In this document: one piece after another, positions 25,047-34,900 of the stretch
How the letters are laid out: each line of letters opens with the position of its first letter
Position numbering within the stretch: the first letter of the stretch is position 1
The notes under the pieces: model-generated
What the model saw: the letters and a program-made list of their open reading frames with translations, nothing else
Databases searched by the model: none
What the model was told of the DNA's origin: nothing
Origin: Candidatus Obscuribacterales bacterium
GTDB taxonomy: Bacteria > Cyanobacteriota > Vampirovibrionia > Obscuribacterales > Obscuribacteraceae
Assembly: GCA_019637435.1 (NCBI GenBank)
Contig: JAHBVO010000002.1
Location: 310,001 to 374,000, forward strand
Direction: 5' to 3'
Length of the DNA stretch: 64,000 nt
Position numbers and translations under genes: made by a program

Positions 25047-26663
25047 TCAATGACCCGAATTCGGTTGTAGCGCTCCGTTAGCCGCCTTTTCAAGCTTCAT
25101 ATCGCCGCCAATTTTTAACGGCACAGAGCCGGGTTTCGTCAAACTGAATTGATCGACTACTTTACCGTCTGCGGTGACCTGAGACATTTTGAGCGTTCTG
25201 TCGTTGATGTCAACGAGCGAAAAGGAATGCGCATAAACGAATTTATGAATGAACGGCGCCATTAAAGCGTTGTCTTTTTCCTGATACAAATTTGCGCCAC
25301 CACCGCCGGTGACGATGTAGATGATGCCGTTGGGCATTGTATTTGTTTTGCCGTCAAATTTTTTGTCGAATGTAAATGAACCCGCTACTGCATCCTGATA
25401 TGGTCCAGGGGCGAGCTTCTTCAAGTCAGGCTTAAACCGCAATGGTATTGTTCTTTGATAGCAATGAGCGTGTCCGGCGAATACAATGTCGACGTTGTGC
25501 TTTTCAAAAATGTCTGAGAGAAGGCGCATGCGTTGTTCGTCTGCATGCGACTCGTCGACGCTGAATCCGGGCTGGTGAAAGGTAGCGAATTTCCAGGTTG
25601 CATTCTTCGCTTTTGCAAGGTCGTCGTCTACCCATTTGCGCGTCTTCTCGTCGGTCCAGTCCATGTAACCGTTGCCATCGAGGACAATCCAATGAGAGTT
25701 TCCATAGTCGAAGGAATAGTTTGCCATCACGGGAAAGCGCTTGCCGGCTGCCTTAACGAAGCTAAGTTGATTTGCCGCATTCCCACCCAAACGTGTTGTG
25801 TTCTTCGCGTTAATCAGTTTAGTCGGTCCGTTTAATGGTGAAGACCATAACAAATAATATCCGAGCGCATCTGGAAATCTTGAGAGATTGACTCCCTGAC
25901 CTGGATTCGTGAGTGCGACATCATGGTTCCCAATAACAGGCATTGTGAGTACGGAGCGCAAAAGCGGTGCGCCGCTTGATGGAGAACTCGTGTCTGAGTT
26001 CATGATTGGAAAGAATCTGTATAGGTATTCGGAAACCAGACCTCTGTCATAGACGATGTCCCCAGGTATTACGAACAGGTCCGGTTTCTTCAAGGCAATT
26101 TGATGCGCAACTTTTCTCTGTCCACTGGATCCTGAACCGATATCACCGACGATGGCAAATCGAAATGGCTGTTTTTCCGATTTGCGAGCCGTGCCCTGCG
26201 ATTGAAAAGCACTCTTTCCATCTCGCGAGAGCCTATAAGAGAAAGGTTTTCCTGGAATCAGATTGGTAACTTTAGCGGTAAATCGAAAAATTGGTTGACC
26301 TGCGATGAAGCCCATCTGCAAGGCTTCCTCGATTTTCCCTTCTTCCCAACTCGCGTTGTTTTTTGGATCGCATTCCACTCTCCATAGTTTCGCTGCATCT
26401 GCGTCTTTTTCGATTGCCAGCCAGATTATCTCCACTGATTCCGACTTTTGTAGTTTGGATTCGTTGCCGAGTTGAATATATGGCTTTACGATGAACTCAC
26501 TATTTTCAGCTTGAGCCCCTGCGTGCTGCGTTGTGAATGTATTGGTCAAGCATGGGCTGACAAGCAGCGCTGCCGCTAGTACCAACAGCGAAGTTCTAAA
26601 GGGCTTCGTTGCGCGTTCCTTTCTTCCGCTAATCTTTAAAAAGTCGGAATTGATAAATGTCAC
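25047..26663 (-). CDS. Exported metallophosphoesterase (purple acid phosphatase-like)
   Basis: The protein has a signal peptide (hydrophobic core about residues 24-42), an N-terminal fibronectin-like strand region (to about residue 155) and a calcineurin-like phosphoesterase domain. The metal-ligand motifs are G-D-I-G (about 172), P-G-D-I-V-Y-D (about 197-203), G-N-H-D (about 247-250), F-H-Q-P (about 362) and G-H-A-H (about 400-403). This order is that of purple acid phosphatases. The frame is open to 26723, but GTG 26663 is preceded by GGAG at seven-base spacing and gives a better signal peptide, so it is chosen (538 residues). It probably releases phosphate from organic esters in the periplasm or outside the cell. 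Confidence 0.9.
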   Translation of the reverse strand: MTFINSDFLKISGRKERATKPFRTSLLVLAAALLVSPCLTNTFTTQHAGAQAENSEFIVKPYIQLGNESKLQKSESVEIIWLAIEKDADAAKLWRVECDPKNNASWEEGKIEEALQMGFIAGQPIFRFTAKVTNLIPGKPFSYRLSRDGKSAFQSQGTARKSEKQPFRFAIVGDIGSGSSGQRKVAHQIALKKPDLFVIPGDIVYDRGLVSEYLYRFFPIMNSDTSSPSSGAPLLRSVLTMPVIGNHDVALTNPGQGVNLSRFPDALGYYLLWSSPLNGPTKLINAKNTTRLGGNAANQLSFVKAAGKRFPVMANYSFDYGNSHWIVLDGNGYMDWTDEKTRKWVDDDLAKAKNATWKFATFHQPGFSVDESHADEQRMRLLSDIFEKHNVDIVFAGHAHCYQRTIPLRFKPDLKKLAPGPYQDAVAGSFTFDKKFDGKTNTMPNGIIYIVTGGGGANLYQEKDNALMAPFIHKFVYAHSFSLVDINDRTLKMSQVTADGKVVDQFSLTKPGSVPLKIGGDMKLEKAANGALQPNSGH

Positions 26664-26769
26664 TTCGAGTCTCCGAGAGTCAGTGAGATGCATTAAGATA
26701 GCGCTTTGAAGTTGGAGTTTCATTATTCAATACAATTTGAATAAGAATAATTTGCCTGTTGAATCAGGA

Positions 26770-27180
26770 ATGATTGACTCGATGAGCGACGACGAAATAT
26801 TCATATGTCCTGTGTGCGAGGCCGAGAATCGCCAGAGCGCTCGCTTTTGCCGGCGCTGTGGTCGTAGCCGCTTAATTTTGGAACGCGAAGAGCGCGGTGA
26901 GACTGCGCCGGCAAAGCCAACCTTGCTTACCTGTGCGCGCTGCACCGCTCCTGTTCGAGTGACCGACAGTTACTGCTCGTATTGCGGAGACGCCCAGCCG
27001 TACCGCATTCTTGCCGACATGAAAGTGTGTCGTGACTGCGGTGTCCAGATGCCGGAGGTCGCCAATTTCTGTTATTCGTGCGGAGTGGATGTCGCTAACC
27101 ACTCTCCGAAGCAAGTGCCTGTTCCAGTTGCGCTTTTCGAAGAAGAGGATCCCGATAACTTTCCTCAATTCGAAGCATAG
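26770..27180 (+). CDS. Zinc-ribbon protein with three Cys4 modules
   Basis: In this roughly 136-residue protein three zinc ribbons are visible as C-x2-C pairs: C-P-V-C with C-R-R-C, C-A-R-C with C-S-Y-C, and C-R-D-C with C-Y-S-C. They are joined by short linkers and end in an acidic tail. Such proteins usually mediate protein-protein or nucleic-acid contacts. Candidate starts are TTG 26737, ATG 26770 and ATG 26782; AGGA at 26766-26769 fits 26782 best and cannot serve 26770. The gene lies between the phosphatase gene (divergent) and tRNA-Phe. Confidence 0.8.
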   Translation: MIDSMSDDEIFICPVCEAENRQSARFCRRCGRSRLILEREERGETAPAKPTLLTCARCTAPVRVTDSYCSYCGDAQPYRILADMKVCRDCGVQMPEVANFCYSCGVDVANHSPKQVPVPVALFEEEDPDNFPQFEA

Positions 27181-27227
27181 CACCACCTGTAGTGTCAGTG
27201 CCGAGGCGATTGTCGGTTTAAATTTTA

Positions 27228-27300
<73 letters not shown>

Positions 27301-27362
27301 GCGGTTCTTCGATGGTGCAGGTCTTCAGCCCTTGAGGACCAAGCGGTTAACACCAACGAGGA

Positions 27363-27368
27363 TTTATA
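27363..27368 (-). promoter_or_regulatory. Possible -10 box for tRNA-Phe
   Basis: On the minus strand TATAAA (complement of 27363-27368) lies about 60 bases before the mature tRNA, a plausible distance for a 5' leader. The -35 candidate TTGAGT is only 13 bases away, shorter than usual, so the match is weak. Confidence 0.3.
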
Positions 27369-27437
27369 CTACCACACCCTGACTCAACAGTTTTGAGTCG
27401 AAGGGTTCAGGTTCAATCTCGGAAACAAATTATCAAT

Positions 27438-28148
27438 TCAATAGGTTGGCGAGTAGTTCGTGGGTGCCATCGAATAGGTCGGCGTCGCCTGGGCTTGCAC
27501 ATAGGTACGATTGCTAATTGCTGCAATTCTAAGATTTTCGTTTTCGTTCTTTACAAGAAAATCCGTGACAACCTGGCTGGTATTGGCAGGCTGTCCGTTC
27601 ATTTGAAGAACCAGCGAGCCTTTCATGGAGACCACTACCGTTCCGTCCGGATTTATCGCCTGGGGCTCGATCGAAACTGGCTGGAAAGCCGCAACCAATC
27701 TGCCGGAGCTGATTCCCTCGGCCATGGCGTCATTCCAAAACGCCTGTTTGAAACTTTCTTTTGCGTCCGGCAACATCCAGAGAAACGCTTGTTCATGATT
27801 CTTTGTTGCTGTTGTTGCCTGGAAATCCATGGCGCCGCCCAGCCACCATTTCACGAAATCGGCGGCTTTGGTAGGTTCAAGTGCTACTTGCGGTGGTGGA
27901 GCTGCCTGTTGCGGCTGCGATTGTGCTTGAGCATGAGGCCCTTTGGATTGAGCCTGTGCGGCCTCACCGCCCTGTCCAGGAGGCATCATGGCGCTTTCAG
28001 GAAGCTTCTCTTCAGTGTTCTTAGAATGCCCCGATTCGTCGTTGCTGCCCGCCAGGAAGACGCCCAGTATTCCAACGATCACGAGACCCATTAAGATTTT
28101 GTCTCTCAGGACCCGCTGAATAATTGCTCTAATAACTTCTTGAATCAT
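27438..28148 (-). CDS. Membrane-anchored hypothetical protein with NTF2-like C-terminus
   Basis: The open frame reaches 28346, but the first 66 codons are out of character. ATG 28148, which gives a basic residue-rich start and one hydrophobic helix (about residues 19-37), is chosen (236 residues). A Gln/Ala/Pro-rich disordered stretch (about 45-100) links the anchor to a C-terminal domain (about 105-225). Its F-V-K-W-W...A-F-L-W-M-L-P-D-A...F-K-Q-A-F-W pattern recalls NTF2-like/VirB8-type periplasmic folds, which is a guess. The product should face the periplasm. No neighbour clarifies its role. Confidence 0.65.
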   Translation of the reverse strand: MIQEVIRAIIQRVLRDKILMGLVIVGILGVFLAGSNDESGHSKNTEEKLPESAMMPPGQGGEAAQAQSKGPHAQAQSQPQQAAPPPQVALEPTKAADFVKWWLGGAMDFQATTATKNHEQAFLWMLPDAKESFKQAFWNDAMAEGISSGRLVAAFQPVSIEPQAINPDGTVVVSMKGSLVLQMNGQPANTSQVVTDFLVKNENENLRIAAISNRTYVQAQATPTYSMAPTNYSPTY

Positions 28149-28371
28149 CTTATTTGCCGAGCCTCTGTGCGGCTTGCCTCTTTGCCGCGATGTATACAAC
28201 TGATTGTGAAATCGATTGTGAGCGAAAAGGCTCAAAAAAGAAAGCCGAATATGGGAATCCTCCCATGGGTTCAGCAAATTAGTTTGAAAAGTATGAGTTT
28301 CCTGAAACGAATCGAAACCTTTTTGAAGCCCAGGTTCGCTGTACAATTGGGATGGAAAAAAGAAGCAGGCA

Positions 28372-28815
28372 ATGCGAGAGAACGAAAAACGCGAACCGCA
28401 TGAACACTCTCGGGCGCCAGGATTTGAGTCCTGGGTCGCTGCTCGTTCGCCTGTGCAGGGAGGCGGAGACCGGCGCTACGAGCGCACCCTGGAGGAGATC
28501 GACGACGAAGACGATGCTCCCGAAAGTTCTGCAAAAGGGCACGACAACAACAAAGTTGTAGCCGAGCGAGTCAAGAATTACGTCGCTTATACGATTAAAC
28601 TGCCGTCCGATCAGCTATCGGCCCTGCAATCGATCTGGTTGGAGTTGAAAAAGCTTTACGGCACGCACTCGCCTGATAAGAGCGGCATGATTCAGGCCGC
28701 AATCGACGCCTGGCTCAAACGGTGGGATGGACCCGACCGTGAGAAGCTGCTGGAGGAGTTGCTCGACATTCGCCAGAGCACCCGTCGCCGCCAGTATCGC
28801 AAAGGCAAAAACTAG
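28372..28815 (+). CDS. Hypothetical basic protein with RHH-like C-terminal region
   Basis: The 147-residue protein has a charged, probably disordered N-terminus (1-65). Residues 70-115 contain a strand (V-A-Y-T-I-K-L-P) followed by two helices, a layout compatible with a ribbon-helix-helix DNA-binding fold. The C-terminus is Arg/Lys rich. There is no strong Shine-Dalgarno. The gene is convergent with DedA (12-base gap). Transcriptional regulator is a possible but unproven role. Confidence 0.6.
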   Translation: MRENEKREPHEHSRAPGFESWVAARSPVQGGGDRRYERTLEEIDDEDDAPESSAKGHDNNKVVAERVKNYVAYTIKLPSDQLSALQSIWLELKKLYGTHSPDKSGMIQAAIDAWLKRWDGPDREKLLEELLDIRQSTRRRQYRKGKN

Positions 28816-28827
28816 TTTCCTTTCGAT

Positions 28828-29508
28828 TTACTCGGACTTGGCGGTAGTCGGTTCTTGAGGAGCTTGAGCCAGCTCAGGCTGTTTAGCTGCGTGTGCCGAC
28901 TCAGGCTTCAGGTGGTGCCACAGGTAGTAGCCGAAGCCGGCGACACAGAAGAGAACGATGGCAATGTCGAATTTGTGCCAGTACTCTTTGAACATCTCCA
29001 TGTTCTTGCCGAATTCGATGCCTACCCAGGTCAGGAAATAGCACCAGACCAATGAGCCGATAAAGGTGAAGACCGTGAACATCAAGAAGTGGGCTTTCAG
29101 CACGCCTGCGGGAAACGAGATGAAGGTGCGAACCACCGGAAGCATGCGGCAGATGAAGAATACGACATCTCCGTACTTGTTGACCCACTTGTCAGCAAGC
29201 TCCAGATCGCGGGATTTAAGCAGGAAATAGCGACCGTATTTCTCAAGAAATGGTCTGCCGCCCCACATTCCCAGGAAATAGGACGGGATGGAACCGATTA
29301 CGCAACCGACAGCACCGGCGAGTGCCGCCAGGTGGATGTCCATTTTTCCCTGCTGCACCAGAATGCCTGCTGTGGGCATGATTGCTTCGGAAGGCAGCGG
29401 TATGTTGGCGGATTCAATCGCCATCATGATCATGACCGCCATGTACCCGCCATGCTCGACGCCGCTTTTGATCCACTCCAGAATCGGGTCTATATATTGA
29501 TGGAGCAC
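28828..29508 (-). CDS. DedA-family membrane protein
   Basis: The 226-residue protein has the DedA/SNARE-associated pattern: E-x-x-N-I-P-L-P-S-E (about 32-41), G-x-x-x-G-S-I-P-S-Y-x-x-G (about 69-80), F-I-C-R-M-L-P-V-V-R-T-F (about 118-129) and F-P-A-G-V. These inner-membrane proteins are lipid scramblase-like; some bacterial members recycle undecaprenyl phosphate. The start is GTG 29508, with GAGG eight bases upstream. It is divergent from selB. Confidence 0.92.
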   Translation of the reverse strand: MLHQYIDPILEWIKSGVEHGGYMAVMIMMAIESANIPLPSEAIMPTAGILVQQGKMDIHLAALAGAVGCVIGSIPSYFLGMWGGRPFLEKYGRYFLLKSRDLELADKWVNKYGDVVFFICRMLPVVRTFISFPAGVLKAHFLMFTVFTFIGSLVWCYFLTWVGIEFGKNMEMFKEYWHKFDIAIVLFCVAGFGYYLWHHLKPESAHAAKQPELAQAPQEPTTAKSE

Positions 29509-29705
29509 TTCGGATACCTCGTATTCCGTGTCGCATGAATGATCTGCGCGTAGATTCTACTCTTTCGCGCGCTGGATGCCGTTAGGAATCTCTCACGCTA
29601 GGCGCCTGGCGTCTTTCGATGCCCACCGGTCTAGCTTGCGCGGACAACTAATTTCTGATCACCTCATTGCAAAACGGTTATATTTAAACGACATACGGTC
29701 AAATT

Positions 29706-31778
29706 ATGTCTACTGAAACCACCACCACGCCCCGCGCAACACTACACTTCACCCTGGCGACAGCCGGTCACGTCGATCATGGCAAAACCAGCGTCCTGAG
29801 AGCTCTGACGGGAACAGATCCCGATCGTCTGAAAGAGGAAAAGGAACGTGAGATGACAATCGACCTTGGTTTTGCGCATATGCGCGCAACCAGGGGAGAA
29901 ATTGAAACTGCAGATAAAGCGCTGGGTGTTCGTTTTGAAGCGCGCTTTACCGAAGGCGAAGATATCGACGAGGCGGAGCTTATCATCGGTTTCGTCGACG
30001 TACCCGGCCATGGGAAGTTCTTGAAGAATATGCTTGCCGGTGTTGGTGGCATGGATCTGGCACTGCTGGTAGTGGCTGCCGATGAAGGTGTTATGCCTCA
30101 AACAATCCAGCACGTCAAGATTCTTACGCTGCTCGGCGTTCGTGAGTGCATTCTGGTCATGAATAAAACCGACCTCGCCGATTCAGACCAGCGCGAGTTA
30201 GCTACCGAAGAAGCTCATCAACTCTTGCAGCGCCTGGGCATTCATGTTTTAGAAACCGTTCCATTCTCCTGCTCAAACAATGATTCCACTCAGTTGTTGA
30301 AAAACGCCATTATTCGTCATGTCCTCTCGTTACCTTCTCGTGACAGGCGACATGACGCGACTGGAAAAGTGTTGCCGTCGTTTTTATCCATCGACCGAGT
30401 TTTCTCGAAAGCTGGTTACGGTGCGGTTGTTACTGGCACATTGACTAGAGGGATAATCAGAGTCGGCGACGAAGTTCAAATAGAACCGGGCAGTATAAGT
30501 GCGCGTGTTCGCGGTTTGCAGACCTTTTCGCATAAGTTGGACAAAGCGTTTCCAGGCCAGCGCCTGGCTATCAATCTGTCACTGAAGGAAAATAAACCGA
30601 TAGAGCGAGGGCAGGCCGTCATAGGCGACAAAACGTCTCCGGTCAACACGCTTATCGTACAGCTCACCGATTTGGGTGGTCTGGAGTCATCTAAGGATCT
30701 GCCCGGCGTGCAATTGAAGCCTCAAAATGTTCGCTTCTATCATGGCACTGCAGAACGCTATGCTGTGCTTCGCTGGCTGCAGAAGCTTGACGTTGATGAT
30801 GAAGATAAACTGCGCCAGGCATTGATAGGGCAGCTAGTTCTTACTGAGCCGCTCATCGCTGGACCTGGTGAAAAATTTGTCCTTAGATACGGCGACTATG
30901 GTATCGCAGGTGGTGAGATTCTCATGACCGCTCGTCCTCGATGGCTGTCACGTGCCATGTTGAGGCCGCTTGCAGAGAAAATCTGGAGTGGAGACCTGGA
31001 GTCTTCGGCTCTCGATTTTATAAACATGGCGCCGCAACGTAGTCTCGCTCAGGACGTCATGAATTCTCTTCTTCCCGACTTTGAGCGCCGCCGGGTTTTA
31101 AAGCAACTGACAGAAAAAGGGTTCATTGAAAAGCTCGGAGAGCAACTCATCACGAGGGATGAAAAGCAAGAGCTCATAGGAAAGGTTTTAGAGTTTCTGA
31201 AAAGTGCGGCTGACGATAATCCAAGAGACCCGGCTGTGTCGCAGGAAAAGCTCAAGGTTGAAATCGCTCCGCTTGTCGATCGACTGGTGTTTCAAAACAT
31301 CGTGAAAGAATTGCTTGCCTCCAACCAAGTGGTTAAGGTGGAAGAAAAGCTTGGATTGCCGAATGGCAGAGATGCCGATGCGAAGGTCGATGACGAACTG
31401 TCTCCGGTTTCCGCTCGAATTCTTGAGATTTTGAACGATAATTTCTGTCTTGAAATCGCGGAATTGGCCGCTCAATCCGGCTTCAAGCAACAGGACGTCA
31501 TGGATTCTCTTTCTCGGCTTGAGAAAGAAGGGAAGGCTGCTGTTGTCGCGCACGAATTCGCCTCCAGCAGCGCCTCGATTCTGGAAGCGCACAGGGCACT
31601 GGCGCTGATCTGGGGCAAGCAGCGTAATATCAGCCCGGGAGACTTCCGGGAGCAGTTAGGCGTTTCACGGAAGTATGCGATGGCGCTTCTCGCTTATTTT
31701 GATGACAGTAAGGTGACACGGCGACTACCAACGGGACGCGTCTTGATGAAGGCGCCGCCGCTCTCCCCGCCGCAATAG
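29706..31778 (+). CDS. selB: Selenocysteine-specific elongation factor SelB
   Basis: The 690-residue translational GTPase has a P-loop G-H-V-D-H-G-K-T (about 21-28), the SelB/EF-Tu switch I with D-P-D-R-L-K-E-E-K (about 38-46) and a following [13 protein letters not shown] (about 96-100), and N-K-T-D (about 152-155). Beta-barrel domains II/III follow, then a C-terminal array of winged-helix domains (about 430-680) that bind the SECIS hairpin. It delivers Sec-tRNA to in-frame UGA codons. SelA, SelD and tRNA-Sec are not in the window, and I found no UGA-interrupted frame here. The ATG has no strong Shine-Dalgarno. Confidence 0.93.
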   Translation: MSTETTTTPRATLHFTLATAGHVDHGKTSVLRALTGTDPDRLKEEKEREMTIDLGFAHMRATRGEIETADKALGVRFEARFTEGEDIDEAELIIGFVDVPGHGKFLKNMLAGVGGMDLALLVVAADEGVMPQTIQHVKILTLLGVRECILVMNKTDLADSDQRELATEEAHQLLQRLGIHVLETVPFSCSNNDSTQLLKNAIIRHVLSLPSRDRRHDATGKVLPSFLSIDRVFSKAGYGAVVTGTLTRGIIRVGDEVQIEPGSISARVRGLQTFSHKLDKAFPGQRLAINLSLKENKPIERGQAVIGDKTSPVNTLIVQLTDLGGLESSKDLPGVQLKPQNVRFYHGTAERYAVLRWLQKLDVDDEDKLRQALIGQLVLTEPLIAGPGEKFVLRYGDYGIAGGEILMTARPRWLSRAMLRPLAEKIWSGDLESSALDFINMAPQRSLAQDVMNSLLPDFERRRVLKQLTEKGFIEKLGEQLITRDEKQELIGKVLEFLKSAADDNPRDPAVSQEKLKVEIAPLVDRLVFQNIVKELLASNQVVKVEEKLGLPNGRDADAKVDDELSPVSARILEILNDNFCLEIAELAAQSGFKQQDVMDSLSRLEKEGKAAVVAHEFASSSASILEAHRALALIWGKQRNISPGDFREQLGVSRKYAMALLAYFDDSKVTRRLPTGRVLMKAPPLSPPQ

Positions 31779-31830
31779 CCCGGACAATTAAGCGATTATG
31801 AAGGAATGCTGCATTGTCAAGTGGTTGCAA

Positions 31831-31836
31831 TATACT
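31831..31836 (+). promoter_or_regulatory. Possible -10 box of the sORF cassette
   Basis: TATACT fits a -10 element. The nearest -35-like hexamer TTGTCA (31814-31819) is only 11 bases upstream, too close, so the promoter is uncertain. It sits 38 bases before the small ORF. Confidence 0.3.
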
Positions 31837-31868
31837 AGGTTCATCAAGGTTAATTCGTGAGTTGGCAA

Positions 31869-31967
31869 ATGAGACTGATACTACTGGCGGTGCTAGTGGT
31901 GTCCACCTGGTTTAAGGCGAAAACGAGAAGGCTCCCGCAAGGGAGCTTTCCGTTTTTAACTATTTGA
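31869..31967 (+). CDS. Possible 32-residue hydrophobic peptide (sORF)
   Basis: The frame starts ATG and encodes a peptide with a hydrophobic N-terminal half (M-R-L-I-L-L-A-V-L-V-V) followed by a basic segment (K-A-K-T-R-R). This is the shape of leader peptides and of small type I toxins. The terminator hairpin (31928-31949) lies inside its 3' half, so a full-length transcript ending there would lack the stop codon, which argues against simple translation. The Shine-Dalgarno is weak. It is reported because the composition and promoter/terminator framing are unusual. Confidence 0.25.
   Translation: MRLILLAVLVVSTWFKAKTRRLPQGSFPFLTI
31928..31955 (+). terminator. Intrinsic terminator after selB/sORF
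   Basis: The six-pair stem GCTCCC-GCAA-GGGAGC (31931-31946), extended by A-U and G-U pairs at its base (31928-31949), is followed by TCCGTTTTT. It would end transcription from selB or from the small cassette upstream. Confidence 0.7.
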
Positions 31968-31973
31968 ATCGCT

Positions 31974-34900
31974 TCATTCATGATCAGTTTTTTCTGCATT
32001 GGTTTTCTTGGGCGGTAAAAACCGTTCCCACTCGGCGGCAAGATCCAACTGATTAAACACGTGCAAATTCTCCACTCTCTCTCGAATTATGCCCGTCAGA
32101 CCACTGGAAACAAGCCATGTTGCAATTGCCTCGACTTCCGTTTGGTCTTGAGTATCGCAAAGTCTTCTAAGGAACGGTAGAAAATCCTGATCGATGGCCA
32201 GCAGTTGCGTCAATACCAGATGCAGTGCGGTTGTTTTATTGTAATTGGCGAATCGCAGTGCCATAGGTTTCAAAATATCAGCTCGCCCTACGAGTGTGAG
32301 GTGACGAACCATCAGGTCGGCAAGCACAGTGTTCAAGTCAGCGCAGCGCTCGACTACGATATACAGCGCGGTTTCGTCAGGCGCTTCTCGAACGACCAGT
32401 GTTAAAACACCCTTAGCTTCGTAGATGTGATTTTGCGCAAGGGAAAGGGCGATATCTAAAGTGCGTTCCAATTGACCGCCAAGAATCAAGTTCGTGGTCA
32501 GGCTGTACAGTGCTTCTCTCTTCTCCTCTGCCGCCAGACGCTCTGCAATAGCCAGCAATGTTTTCGTCTTACCGAGTAAGGCTTGTTCGAGCGTATACGT
32601 GTTCAGAAGCATCAGATTCTGTTGACGTGCTAGATCTACAGCCCAGGCGGTCGAAAGACCTTCGTATTTTTCATTGATGCTTTCCGAAAAAATATTATTG
32701 GGACCCTGCGCAATCAATCTTTCGAAATTTTCTCTGCCAATGAAATTGCGAATCTTGTGCAGCGCTTCCATGCTGGAATTCAGCTCACGATAGGCGATTT
32801 GAAGGTCCGGATCTATAATTCTCTGTTCTTCGAACAGCGCGGGTACGAAAAGTAGTGCATCGAGCTTGGTGCAGCACTGCTCAAAAGCTAATTGAGTGAC
32901 TTTGAATCCTTCTTCTGATGAGGCGCCGGTTTGGAGCACGTTGTAGAACTTCCTCAAGCCGTTTAAATTCATGGTCGTGGCAATACAGCAGGTCAGTTCG
33001 GCGAGCGTTCCGAATTCGTTTTGACGAATCAATTTGTCAAATATCGATTCCTGATAAGGAGCCGCCAGTATCTCGTTGAAGTCAAAAGATAGCCGGGAAA
33101 GTTTGCCGTTCTCGTGAAGATGGACGAGTAATCGGGATGCTTTATGTGTTTGTTTTTGCTGAATCAAATGTGCGAGGATGCTGGCTGCGTAAACGGTACC
33201 GTCGTTGCGACATGCTATTGCTGCATCGGTCAGCTCAATCAACTGGTTATGATCGGATGATCGCGCCAGCTCCCGAGTTATGTTTGCAAAAACTACGAGC
33301 TTGCCATGCTCGACAAGAAGTTTTGCAAGGTCGAAGAGTTCGCTGATATTTCCTTCAGCGACTAGTTGTTTCAAAATTCCATCCAATACAGTTATGTGAC
33401 CGTTCGAGACGATCATTGAACATATCTGCTCAAGCCAATCCAGCTGGCCTTCCCTGGTCAAATCAAGAATGAAACCTACGTATCTATCGAAGCTACTGGT
33501 GGCAACGAGATTGAAGAACCAGTTGCTAACCACTTCTCGATATTCGTCTGAAATTAGAACCTCGAAGATGTTTTTTGCGCTATTTGAATCTTCCAGTTGG
33601 GTGAAGTGATTTCGAAAATTCTCAAGAACTGAAATCTGCGCGTAATAGTGGTTCCAGGAAAAGTTGTTAAAGCGTTCCTTGTCGATTGGCGACATGGCCG
33701 GCTTCAAGTTTTCTATCGCAGTCTTTACTGCAATGTCACATGCCTCATTGATTATTCGGGCATGAACCTCTGAATCCTTTTCTTCCGATGCCTGCGCTCC
33801 TGTAATCATTATGTGATGGAAAAGCGCATGGTCACAGTGTTCGGCGAGTTTGTGAAACATTACCGCCAGCTTGGGCAATGGCTCGTTGGCAACAAGCAAT
33901 CTAATTGCAATCGATAGAACGTTCTGGCGCGAAAAGTCCGCGAGACGGAGAATAAAGTCATCTCTTACTCTTTGCGGACAAGATGCCGCGAAATAACTCT
34001 CAGTTAAACAGGTCAAGATCGTTGCATCGTCTAGTGATTCGAGTGCCTCAATAATAAGGCGGGATTCGCCGCCGTCACAGAGTGGGGCAATTCGACTGGC
34101 TACGCGAAGAGCGTCCAGCGATTCTGAATGGCTATCCATTTGTTTGAAGAAGTGGCTGACGTTTACCAGCAGCTTAAGTATGCTCGATGCGTTTAGATAC
34201 TTTCCTGCAACCAGTGCTAGTCTGGCGAAGTCTTCAACATTTGTGTGTCCCAGGTTTGCCAACGTAAGCATCGCTTCATTTTGAGAACCATCGATTGAGT
34301 TTTGCAGAACAGCGCCACAAAAGCTGGCTGTCTTTCCCTGCTGGTAGAAGCCTTTGGCGTAACAAGCTTCTGCGAAGGCAAAATACAATTTCTTGGTTCG
34401 CTCCGTCAGAACCGTCATGGATTCTAATTTCGGCATGATCCCAATCAGCTCCATGTAAGAGTCGAGCAGGTCTTCCGAACAATCGTTCGAGTCCGACAGC
34501 AGCAATTGCATAAATATGAGCGAGGCGCTCTTCACAAGGTCGTACACGAGCGTCGCATCTCGATTAGACTTGGCGATCTTCAGTGCGGCTGCTTGCAAAA
34601 ATCTGTAAGTGTTCCATCGGTAGATATAGACGTTTCGCCGCTCCTCACCAACCATCTGTGCCAAATCGATGAAGTGGACCTGGTAGTCCAGGATCACCTT
34701 GATTGCCGCCGTTTCATTACTATCATCAAATTTACAGATGGCCAGGAGAAACGCCGCATCGCGAATCTCATCACTTGCAACCTCATTTTGTCGACGATCA
34801 ATGTCGAATCTTCTTTTGCCTTCGTTGAGGAACAGCAAAAAATAATTCGCGGCAACGGAGTATTGACCGGTCATGCCAAAGCAGTATCCGAGAGAGATTG

